From a bacterium (lineage in GTDB: Bacteria; Hydrogenedentota; Hydrogenedentia; Hydrogenedentiales; SLHB01): 5,516 nucleotides of DNA. Of the stretch, positions 1 through 5,516 are shown piece by piece. The DNA is taken from NCBI GenBank assembly GCA_024231375.1, contig JAAEQP010000945.1, forward strand, positions 1 through 5,516, given 5' to 3'. The translations under genes and the position numbers were made by a program. Position 1 is the first letter of the stretch; the number at the start of each line of letters is the position of its first letter. Below the pieces are notes generated by a model, which did not search any database, was not told where the DNA came from, and worked only from the letters and a program-made list of their open reading frames with translations.

Positions 1-1134
1 ACCGACATTGCCGCGGCGGACGTCCGTGACCGTATTCGCGATCTCGTCGCTGCGTTGTATCGAGACATTCCCTGTGGCATTGGTAGCGAAGGCGCCATTC
101 CAAGATTGGGCGCCGCCGACCTGAATTCAGTGCTCGTGCGTGGCGCTGCGTGGGCCGTCGACAAGGGGTTCGGTACCGATGCCGACCTGGAGGCTACGGA
201 GGAGCGGGGCGCCATGCCGGGCGCCGACGCCGCGGTCGTATCCGAACGCGCCAAGAGTCGTGGACGGCCGCAACTCGGTACCCTGGGGTCGGGGAACCAT
301 TTTGCCGAACTAGGCGTCGTCGAGCGCGTATTCTGTGCCGCCGAGGCAGACGCCTACGGTCTCCAGGAGGGTGCCCTTACCCTCATGATTCATAGCGGCA
401 GCCGAGGCCTGGGGTACCAGGTATGCGACGACTCGCTGGTGAAGATGATGCGGGCCGCCGCCAAGTACCGCATTCATCTGCCCGACCGGCAGCTCTGCTG
501 CGCGCCTGTCCATTCGAGCGAGGGTCGCGAGTATCTTGCGGCCATGGCGGCCGCGGCGAACTACGCTTGGGCCAATCGCCAGATCATGATGTGTCTGGCG
601 CGGCGATCACTGGCCAAGGCGCTGGGGATGGCCGAACAGCGCTTGGGGACCCGGCTCCTCTACGACGTGTGCCACAATATCGCCAAGCTCGAGGTCCATG
701 AAGTCGACGGCGTGCGAAAACGTCTGTGCGTGCATCGGAAAGGCGCCACCCGCGCGTTCCCGGGGTCGCGTTCCGAGGTGCCGGCCGTCTACCGCGCCGT
801 CGGCCAGCCCGTTTTGGTCCCCGGCGACATGGGCACGGGGTCCTACGTCTTTGCGGGCACCGAGAAGGCCCTCACCGAGACTTTCGGAAGCTGTTGCCAC
901 GGAGCCGGACGTATGATGAGCCGGTCGGCGGCACGCAAGGCCAAGAACGCCGCGACCCTGTTCCGCGAAATGGAAGAGCGCAACATCGTCGTCATGGCCC
1001 GCAGCAAGAAGACCGTCACCGAGGAAAGCCCCGAGGCCTACAAAGACATCGACGCCGTGGCCGAGGTGGTGGAACGCGCCGGTATCGGACGCAAAGTCGC
1101 GCGCATTCGTCCTCTGGGCGTCATCAAGGGGTGA
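1..1134 (+). CDS. rtcB: RNA-splicing ligase RtcB, 3' part (5' end outside window)
   Basis: RtcB joins RNA 2',3'-cyclic phosphate (or 3'-phosphate) ends to 5'-OH ends using GTP and Mn2+, in tRNA splicing or RNA repair in the cytoplasm. The frame is open from base 1, so the TTG at 55 is not the start. The visible part is 377 residues and ends in PLGVIKG, the usual RtcB C-terminus with its penultimate Lys. Counted from base 1, I see GSGNHF (N99, H100), HSGSRG (H131), CHN (H225), HRKGATRAF (H245) and CCHGAGR (H300). By alignment from memory to the 481-residue Pyrococcus enzyme, H300 matches the guanylated His404 and H100/H131/H225 match the metal ligands. About 100 N-terminal residues, including the DxGCG metal-binding Cys, lie off the left edge. 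No archease gene is nearby. No frameshift or lost catalytic residue is visible. Family assignment is secure; whether it acts in tRNA repair or another RNA process here cannot be read from the sequence. Confidence 0.96.
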   Translation, partial: TDIAAADVRDRIRDLVAALYRDIPCGIGSEGAIPRLGAADLNSVLVRGAAWAVDKGFGTDADLEATEERGAMPGADAAVVSERAKSRGRPQLGTLGSGNHFAELGVVERVFCAAEADAYGLQEGALTLMIHSGSRGLGYQVCDDSLVKMMRAAAKYRIHLPDRQLCCAPVHSSEGREYLAAMAAAANYAWANRQIMMCLARRSLAKALGMAEQRLGTRLLYDVCHNIAKLEVHEVDGVRKRLCVHRKGATRAFPGSRSEVPAVYRAVGQPVLVPGDMGTGSYVFAGTEKALTETFGSCCHGAGRMMSRSAARKAKNAATLFREMEERNIVVMARSKKTVTEESPEAYKDIDAVAEVVERAGIGRKVARIRPLGVIKG

Positions 1135-1220
1135 TATCGCCGTCTGATTGACCGTCCGGCCGGGTATCAAGTACCCTTTGCCCGAGAGTACCAAGCACCG
1201 CGCGTGAAGAAGGAATCCTT
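1135..1220 (+). promoter_or_regulatory. rtcB-hisS intergenic region with weak promoter and hairpin candidates
   Basis: The 86 bases between the two genes hold two weak signals. First, TTGACC at 1148-1153 and TACCCT at 1172-1177 have an 18-base spacing, a poor sigma70-like match that could start hisS transcription. Second, GGGTA (1162-1166) and TACCC (1172-1176) form a perfect 5-bp stem with a 5-base loop followed by TTTG, too short and too poor in T to be a convincing terminator of rtcB. The two candidates overlap and cannot both be taken at face value. There is no room for a T-box or other long leader. The order could equally be a simple operon with read-through. Confidence 0.25.
1207..1214 (+). 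promoter_or_regulatory. Shine-Dalgarno site of hisS
   Basis: AAGAAGGA ends six bases before the ATG at 1221. It is the clearest purine-rich ribosome binding site in this gap and fixes that ATG as the hisS start. Confidence 0.8.
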
Positions 1221-2666
1221 ATGTCCGACAAAGAACAGCTTGTTGAACCGCGAACGCTCAAGGGGTTCCAGGACCTCCTCCCCGCGGATCTGCTTCCCCG
1301 CAAGCAGGTCGTCGCCACCATCGAAGAGGTCTTCCAGAAGTACGGGTTCTCCCCGCTCGAGACGCCCGCCATCGAGCATCTCGACACCCTGCTCGGCACG
1401 GGCGGCGAGGAGACCAACAAAGAGCTGTTTCGGCTCGAAACGCCGGAACAAGACCCCGTGGCGCTTCGGTTCGACCTAACCGTCCCCTTCGCGCGGCTTA
1501 TGGCCCAGTATCCCGACAAACTCAAGGTTCCCTTCCGCCGGTATGCGATGGGACCCGTCTGGCGGGCTGACAAACCTGGCCCCGGCCGGTTCCGCCAGTT
1601 CACGCAGATGGACATCGACGCCGCTGGGTCGGATTCCGTATCCGTCGATGCCGAGGTCGTGTCCATCATGTGCGATGTCATGGCGTCCCTCGGTGTCGAC
1701 CGCTACCGCGCCCTGGTGAACAATCGCAAGCTCATCGACGCCCTCCTGGAGGGATGCGGCATCGTGGATCCCGGCAAGCAGAAACACGTCCTGCGCGTGA
1801 TCGACAAGCTGGCCAAGGTCGGCGTTGACAATATCCGGCTCGAACTCGGCCCGGGACGCATCGACGACTCCGGCGACCCCATCCCCGGCGTGCAGTTGCC
1901 CGAAGAGACCATCGACGCAATCCTGGGCTTCATCGGCACCCGGGGCGGAAGCCGGTCTGAAGTGGTCGACAACCTTCAAGAAGTGCTGCCTGAGACCGAT
2001 GCCGCCGCGGCCGCCATCGTCGAGATGCGCGAGATGGCCGATGCCCTCGAAGCGCTCGGCGTTGCCGAAGAGAATGCGGTGTTCGCACCCAGTCTGGCCC
2101 GGGGCCTCGACTATTACACGGGACCCGTGTATGAGATGACCCTCCCCAAGGCGCCGAAATTCGGGTCCGTCATGGGTGGCGGACGGTACGACGGGCTTGT
2201 GGCCCGGTTCCTGAACCGCGCGATTCCCTGCACCGGCATGGCCGTCGGCCTCGACCGGTTGCTCGCCGCCTTGCGCAAACTCAAGGCCCTTCCCGAGGCA
2301 CGGTCCACGGTCCAGGCCCTCGTCGTCACCATGGGCAAGGTCCCCAAGAGCGAGACCCTCCGGGTGGCCGCCGAGTTGCGCGCTGCTGGCATTCGGACCG
2401 AACCCTATTTCGCAAGCAAGAAGAAGATGAACATGAAGTTCCAACTCTCCCACGCGGACATGTACGGCATCCCGGTGGCCGTGATCGTGGGCGAAGACGA
2501 ACTGGCCAACGGACAGGTGTCGATCAAAGACCTTGACGCCGGCAAAGCCGGGCGTGAAGGCATCGACGATCATCAGGAGTACCGGCAGGCAGGCAAGACG
2601 GGACAGGTCACGGTTGCCCGGACCGACATGGTCGCCACCGTGCGCGGGATGCTCGGGCTCGACTGA
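1221..2666 (+). CDS. hisS: Histidyl-tRNA synthetase (class II)
   Basis: HisRS charges tRNA-His with histidine through a histidyl-adenylate, in the cytoplasm. The 481-residue protein has all the class II parts: motif 1 near residues 10-21 (PRTLKGFQDLLP), motif 2 at 111-133, the HisRS-specific ARGLDYYTG (293-301, catalytic Arg at 294), GGGRYDGL (319-326) and motif 3 GMAVGLDRL (339-347). An HGTP-type anticodon-binding domain runs from about 364 (VQALVVT) to the end. The start is fixed by AAGAAGGA six bases upstream. The motif 2 loop reads RADKPGPGRFRQF instead of the common bacterial R(H)ERPQKGRYRQF, a form I associate with alphaproteobacterial and some other HisRS. The protein is some 50 residues longer than E. 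coli HisRS, with an insertion-like stretch around 200-235 (PGRIDDSGDPIPGV) and a tail after the anticodon domain. It is not HisZ, because the catalytic motifs and anticodon domain are intact. It follows rtcB by 86 bases and precedes the URO-D-fold gene by 47. Confidence 0.97.
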   Translation: MSDKEQLVEPRTLKGFQDLLPADLLPRKQVVATIEEVFQKYGFSPLETPAIEHLDTLLGTGGEETNKELFRLETPEQDPVALRFDLTVPFARLMAQYPDKLKVPFRRYAMGPVWRADKPGPGRFRQFTQMDIDAAGSDSVSVDAEVVSIMCDVMASLGVDRYRALVNNRKLIDALLEGCGIVDPGKQKHVLRVIDKLAKVGVDNIRLELGPGRIDDSGDPIPGVQLPEETIDAILGFIGTRGGSRSEVVDNLQEVLPETDAAAAAIVEMREMADALEALGVAEENAVFAPSLARGLDYYTGPVYEMTLPKAPKFGSVMGGGRYDGLVARFLNRAIPCTGMAVGLDRLLAALRKLKALPEARSTVQALVVTMGKVPKSETLRVAAELRAAGIRTEPYFASKKKMNMKFQLSHADMYGIPVAVIVGEDELANGQVSIKDLDAGKAGREGIDDHQEYRQAGKTGQVTVARTDMVATVRGMLGLD

Positions 2667-2713
2667 ATCGCCGAGTAATCGACGCAGTCATCACTCATTC
2701 TGGGGGGGCGCAC

Positions 2714-3832
2714 ATGGCTATGACGCGGCGTGAACGGCTGATGGCGGTGTTCTCGGGGGATGGGCCCGATCGGCCTCCCGTGAAGCTCTGGAACGTGTGC
2801 CCTGGGCAGGCGTTGTTGCACCCCGCCTACGAGCCCGTGCGGGATGCCGGGGTCGCCTCCACCGACCTCATGGTGGGCGGCGGCATGCCCTTTGACCTGT
2901 ACTGCGGCCGTCTCCGGGACGACCATTTCTTCACCCGCGAGCAGCCTACCGACTCCGATGAATGGGTCGACATCGTGACCGACGTGCGCACGCCGGAAGG
3001 CGACCTGCGCAGCGTCTACCGCCGGAGCACGTGCAACAAGCCTGGCTACGAGATGGAGGAGTTGCTCAAAGAGCCCGGCGACATCAAGAAACTGATGTCC
3101 TTACCCTACGAACCCTATCCGTCGGACCCTGCTCCCTTCCGTGAGCAGGAGGCCGCTATGGGCGATGCGGGTATCGTGGTGTTTGGCCTTGACCATGCCA
3201 TGTACGGACTCCAGCGCCAGATTGGGTCCGAGAACTTCGCCCTGTGGAGCATCAGCGATCCCGACCCCATGCTGGACGCCGTCGCCGAGTTCGCCAATCG
3301 CATCGAAGCCCACATTCACGCCACGGTCGACACAGGACTCCGCCCCGTGTTCGGATGGGTCGGTCCCGAATTGTGTATTCCCCCGCTCATGGGCCCCGCC
3401 GATTTCGATAGGTACGTCGGTGCCTTCGACAAGCCGCTGATAGACCTCATTCACGAGGAAGGTTGCTACGTTTGGGTCCATTCCCACGGCAAGATGGGCC
3501 CGGTCCTCGAACGGTTTGCCGACATGGGCGTAGACGTGCTGAATCCCATCGAGCCGCCGCCCATGGGCGACCTCACGCTCCCCGAGGCCTTCGAGCGCGT
3601 GGGCGGTCGCATGGGGTTGGAGGGCAACATCGAAACCCACGACATCATGACGTCCCCGCCAGACGAACTGCGGAGTCAGATTCGTGAGGCCCTGGAGGCA
3701 GGCAAAGGACGGCGCTTCATCCTGTGCCCCTCCTCCGGCTACATGGAGGATCCCGAACCCACGGAACGGTTCATCGAGAACCTTATGGTCTACGTTCAAG
3801 ACGGCGTGCGCATGGCCGAATCCATGGCGTAG
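2714..3832 (+). CDS. Uroporphyrinogen decarboxylase-fold protein, methyltransferase-like branch
   Basis: This 372-residue protein has the TIM-barrel layout of the URO-D family: an N-terminal MTRRERLMAVF helix, RPPVKLW (20-26), GPELCIPPLMGP (217-228), a putative metal site, NPIEPPPMGD (277-286), GNIETHDI (304-311) and ILCPSSGY near the end. It lacks the RQAGRY motif of true HemE, so haem synthesis is unlikely. Relatives of the MtaA/MtbA/CmuA type are zinc methyltransferases that move methyl groups to or from corrinoid proteins, with ligands H-x-C...C. Here the corresponding residues appear to be H256-x-H258 and C338, with a spacing near that of the family, so a metal site is plausible but altered. 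No corrinoid protein, reductive activase or methyltransferase partner is in the window, and the substrate is unknown. Start: ATG 2714 has a seven-G run five bases upstream; ATG 2720 is a possible alternative two codons in. There is no signal peptide, so it is probably cytoplasmic. The next gene follows after 36 bases. Confidence 0.85.
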   Translation: MAMTRRERLMAVFSGDGPDRPPVKLWNVCPGQALLHPAYEPVRDAGVASTDLMVGGGMPFDLYCGRLRDDHFFTREQPTDSDEWVDIVTDVRTPEGDLRSVYRRSTCNKPGYEMEELLKEPGDIKKLMSLPYEPYPSDPAPFREQEAAMGDAGIVVFGLDHAMYGLQRQIGSENFALWSISDPDPMLDAVAEFANRIEAHIHATVDTGLRPVFGWVGPELCIPPLMGPADFDRYVGAFDKPLIDLIHEEGCYVWVHSHGKMGPVLERFADMGVDVLNPIEPPPMGDLTLPEAFERVGGRMGLEGNIETHDIMTSPPDELRSQIREALEAGKGRRFILCPSSGYMEDPEPTERFIENLMVYVQDGVRMAESMA

Positions 3833-3868
3833 CGGCCTGCCGTTCCCGTCAATAGGAGAATCCGAGCC

Positions 3869-4225
3869 ATGGAACTGACGTATGATGTTTTGAAACACGC
3901 CCTGCGCGAAGTCATCGAGGAGGAACTCGGACTGCGCCGGTTGCCCGCCCTGGCCAGGAAGTGGGAGGGAGGCACCGTGATGCTTCGCCCGGCCGACGAG
4001 AGCCTTCGCGGGAAAGAAATCCCCATCGACACCTTGTTCAAGAAGGTCACCGCCGTCCGCGAACGGTTGCGGCTTCTTGAACAGAAGATCAACAACCATA
4101 AGAACTTCACGGTCGAGGAACGGGCCGAGTTTCAGGACTACCTCACCCGCGCCTACGGGTCGCTCACCACGTTCAACGTGCTCTTCCAGGACGAGGAAGA
4201 TCGGTTCACAGGCACGGGCGGGTAG
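3869..4225 (+). CDS. Conserved-looking small helical protein of unknown function
   Basis: I do not recognise a named family for this 118-residue protein. The start is well supported: AGGAG at 3854-3858 lies ten bases before the ATG, and codon use matches the neighbours. The protein is charged, has no signal peptide or membrane segment, and has no Cys. It seems to have an N-terminal helix (about 3-21, rich in Glu), a short strand with GGTVMLRPA (34-42), an EIPIDTLFKK turn (50-59), a long helix to about 78, and a final helix (82-106) ending GSLTTFNVLF before an acidic, Gly-rich tail. In the long helix L56, V60, V63, L67, L70 and I74 follow a 4-3-4-3-4 spacing, which suggests a coiled-coil or helical dimer contact. 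The sharply patterned middle and C-terminal half look like a conserved family rather than a chance reading frame. It probably shares a transcript with the URO-D-fold gene 36 bases upstream. It may bind a protein partner; nothing shows an enzymatic site. Confidence 0.85.
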   Translation: MELTYDVLKHALREVIEEELGLRRLPALARKWEGGTVMLRPADESLRGKEIPIDTLFKKVTAVRERLRLLEQKINNHKNFTVEERAEFQDYLTRAYGSLTTFNVLFQDEEDRFTGTGG

Positions 4226-4250
4226 CCGTACCTTCCTGGCCCTACTCGCC
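4217..4250. terminator. Inverted repeat across the two convergent stop codons
   Basis: GGCGGGTAG (4217-4225) can pair with CTACTCGCC (4242-4250): eight Watson-Crick pairs plus one G-U in the rightward transcript, around a 16-base loop that is the whole intergenic gap. The two TAG stop codons lie in opposite arms of the stem. In the leftward transcript the G-U becomes a C-A mismatch, so the stem is weaker. No T tract follows on either side, so this is not a standard intrinsic terminator; it may slow polymerase or protect the 3' end. Confidence 0.3.
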
Positions 4251-5516
4251 GATGACCTGGTACGTCCCCGATCCTGAACCGCCGAAGGTCACCTCGGAAG
4301 GTGTCACCTGGATAGGCGTCACGCTGATATCTCCAGTGCATACCACGAACGGTCTGGCCCGGAAGGGCGCCGTGAACCGAATGGTTTCGCCTGCGTCCGC
4401 GCGCCCCACGATTCGGCGTTCCGCCAATCGGTTCGGGCGTGCGTCATAGGTGAAGAGACCCAGCACGCGCACGGGCGCGTCCTTCGCCTCCAAGGTGATT
4501 GTGTGCCATCCATATCCCAGGCCCAGAACGCCTTTCCGGTTCTCCATGAAATGCTGCACCCCGGATTGGTTGACGAAGGGTTCGTTCGTCGGCTGGACAA
4601 GTCTCTCGACATCGTCGACCACTACCCGCAGCACGCCGCCATCCGGCGCGTCCGCATAGGCCACCGAGATGTCCGAGCACACGGCGTCGATGGTCATTGC
4701 TTTGCCAGGCTCCAGCATCACCTGCGCCGTGCCGCAGGGCGCTCCCCATTGTGACGAGAACGCGCCTGTCACAAGGTCGCCCAATTGCCACCGCGGGTGG
4801 TCGGCCCCGAAGAAGCGTCGGCCCGGGCACACCTTGGCGTCCACATACGTCAAGCGCGCGTTTGGACCCACCAACTCGAGAACGTGCCGGTCACCCAGGC
4901 GGCACCGCCCGTGCCGGAAGAGAGAATTCCGGATGTCGCGAGTCGGCGCGCTGCGGCGTAGCGCAAGCTCCTCTCCGTCCACAAACGGCACGGGAGTTTC
5001 GTCCGCCGCGCCCCAGCAATTCATGGCCGTGTCGTCGAGCATGAACATGCCGCCGTTCAGCCGCCCACTCTTGGCGTCGTAGGTGACCATCTCGCCTTCC
5101 CAACCGTAGGTGTTGGCGTGCGCACGTTCCGGCAGATATTCCTGCGGCTGTCCCGGAACCATGGGGTCTGAGCATTCGAAGGCCTTTTCGGCCTGCTTGA
5201 ACCACAGATAGTGGGCGGCCGCCTGGGGGTGTCCATCCGCCGGCACCAACGCATACCGGTTGCACCACCGTGTCACGTCATCCGAAGCCAGGCCATAGTC
5301 CAGGAATGGAATACCATACCGAAGCGACAGCGCCTGCATGTCGCCCCGGTTCGGGGTGTAGGCGCCGGCGTTCTGAAACTGGCAGACAAGAAACTCCGTA
5401 TGCCCGTAGTGCCGCTGTATCCAGCGGATGGTTCCCTCGAACACGGCCACCTCGTCAGGCGTGTCGGTCTTCTCGTTCGCTCCGCTCCCGAAGATCACCA
5501 GGTCCGGGCCGGGTCC
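4242..5516 (-). CDS. SGNH/GDSL-type hydrolase with C-terminal beta domains, 5' end outside window
   Basis: The frame is open to the right edge, and GPGPDLVIFGSGANE reads through it, so the GTG at 5498 is not the start. Counting from the edge there are 424 residues. PDLVIFGSGANE resembles SGNH block III, with N14 as the candidate oxyanion Asn. DGHPQAAAH (D94, H96) resembles block V with the catalytic Asp and His. The blocks with the nucleophilic Ser and the Gly would be off the edge, so activity cannot be judged. SGNH enzymes are mostly esterases, often deacetylases of sugars. After about residue 125 comes a long beta-rich part: one region with GDRHVLELVGPNARLTYVDAKVCPGRRFF, another with LGYGWHTITLEAKDAPVRVLGLFTYD that looks like a jelly-roll, and a C-terminal 50 residues resembling an H-type lectin or tail-fibre tip (FTAPFRARPFVVCTGDISV). 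This suggests a secreted carbohydrate-acting enzyme, but the signal peptide would be outside the window. The gene converges on the small gene with a 16-base gap. Confidence 0.75.
   Translation of the reverse strand, partial: GPGPDLVIFGSGANEKTDTPDEVAVFEGTIRWIQRHYGHTEFLVCQFQNAGAYTPNRGDMQALSLRYGIPFLDYGLASDDVTRWCNRYALVPADGHPQAAAHYLWFKQAEKAFECSDPMVPGQPQEYLPERAHANTYGWEGEMVTYDAKSGRLNGGMFMLDDTAMNCWGAADETPVPFVDGEELALRRSAPTRDIRNSLFRHGRCRLGDRHVLELVGPNARLTYVDAKVCPGRRFFGADHPRWQLGDLVTGAFSSQWGAPCGTAQVMLEPGKAMTIDAVCSDISVAYADAPDGGVLRVVVDDVERLVQPTNEPFVNQSGVQHFMENRKGVLGLGYGWHTITLEAKDAPVRVLGLFTYDARPNRLAERRIVGRADAGETIRFTAPFRARPFVVCTGDISVTPIQVTPSEVTFGGSGSGTYQVIGE

Noticed and set aside
55..57. TTG as the start codon of the RtcB frame.
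   Set aside because: The frame is open to base 1 and the residues before it continue the family alignment; about 100 residues of RtcB including a metal ligand are still missing.
607..1194. A 195-codon open frame on the minus strand over the rtcB 3' end.
   Set aside because: It mirrors conserved RtcB codons and has no recognisable protein features of its own.
1476..2573. A 365-codon open frame on the minus strand opposite hisS.
   Set aside because: It lies wholly inside a confidently identified gene, its translation shows no recognisable motif, and long antisense frames are expected in GC-rich coding DNA.
1221..2666. HisZ (regulatory paralogue of HisRS) as an alternative for hisS.
   Set aside because: All catalytic motifs and the anticodon-binding domain are present, and no histidine biosynthesis gene is adjacent.
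2662..2697. Possible terminator after hisS from short inverted repeats (GACTG/CAGTC and GAGT/ACTC).
   Set aside because: The stems are only four or five pairs with long loops and no T tract follows.
2714..3832. Annotation of the URO-D-fold protein as HemE.
   Set aside because: The RQAGRY substrate-binding motif of true uroporphyrinogen decarboxylase is absent and a H-x-H...C arrangement typical of the methyltransferase-like branch is present.
3101..4099. A 332-codon open frame on the minus strand spanning the URO-D-fold gene and part of the small gene.
   Set aside because: It overlaps two supported genes, including their intergenic gap, shows no family motif and has no good ribosome binding site that I can see.
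5496..5498. GTG as the start codon of the hydrolase.
   Set aside because: The in-frame residues upstream (GPGPDL) continue a typical SGNH block III strand, and the nucleophile block must lie further upstream, outside the window.

Overview
This is a GC-rich, densely coded bacterial window with five protein genes and no sign of mobile DNA, CRISPR, rRNA or tRNA. Four genes run left to right: the end of an RtcB RNA ligase (cut by the left edge), a complete histidyl-tRNA synthetase (hisS), a complete uroporphyrinogen-decarboxylase-fold protein of the methyltransferase-like branch, and a small uncharacterised protein. A fifth gene points the other way and is cut by the right edge. It encodes the rear part of an SGNH/GDSL-type hydrolase with long beta-rich C-terminal domains.

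Organism: I cannot name it from five genes. The high GC, the HisRS with a PGPGRFRQF-type motif 2 (familiar from alphaproteobacteria and some other lineages), the non-HemE URO-D-fold protein and the SGNH hydrolase with appended beta domains together suggest an environmental bacterium of the Planctomycetes/Lentisphaerae/Hydrogenedentes sort. This is an impression, not a demonstration.

Layout: positions 1-1134 are rtcB, which retains all the active-site histidines except those N-terminal to the window. An 86-base gap holds a weak possible promoter, a small hairpin and a clear Shine-Dalgarno for hisS (1221-2666). A 47-base gap with a run of seven G precedes the URO-D-fold gene (2714-3832). A 36-base gap with a good AGGAG leads to the 118-residue protein (3869-4225). 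Sixteen bases then separate its stop from the stop of the convergent hydrolase gene (4242-5516, minus strand), and the two stop codons sit opposite each other in an imperfect inverted repeat.

Functional picture: rtcB and hisS both act on RNA (ligation/repair and tRNA charging) and could share a transcript, but the gap between them has possible regulatory elements. The URO-D-fold gene and the small gene look co-transcribed. No corrinoid protein, archease or other partner gene lies in the window, so the partners of RtcB and of the URO-D-fold protein must be elsewhere if they exist. I see no obvious new multi-gene system. The points most worth following are the HisRS motif 2 variant, the H-x-H...C putative metal site, the uncharacterised small protein and the C-terminal domain of the hydrolase.
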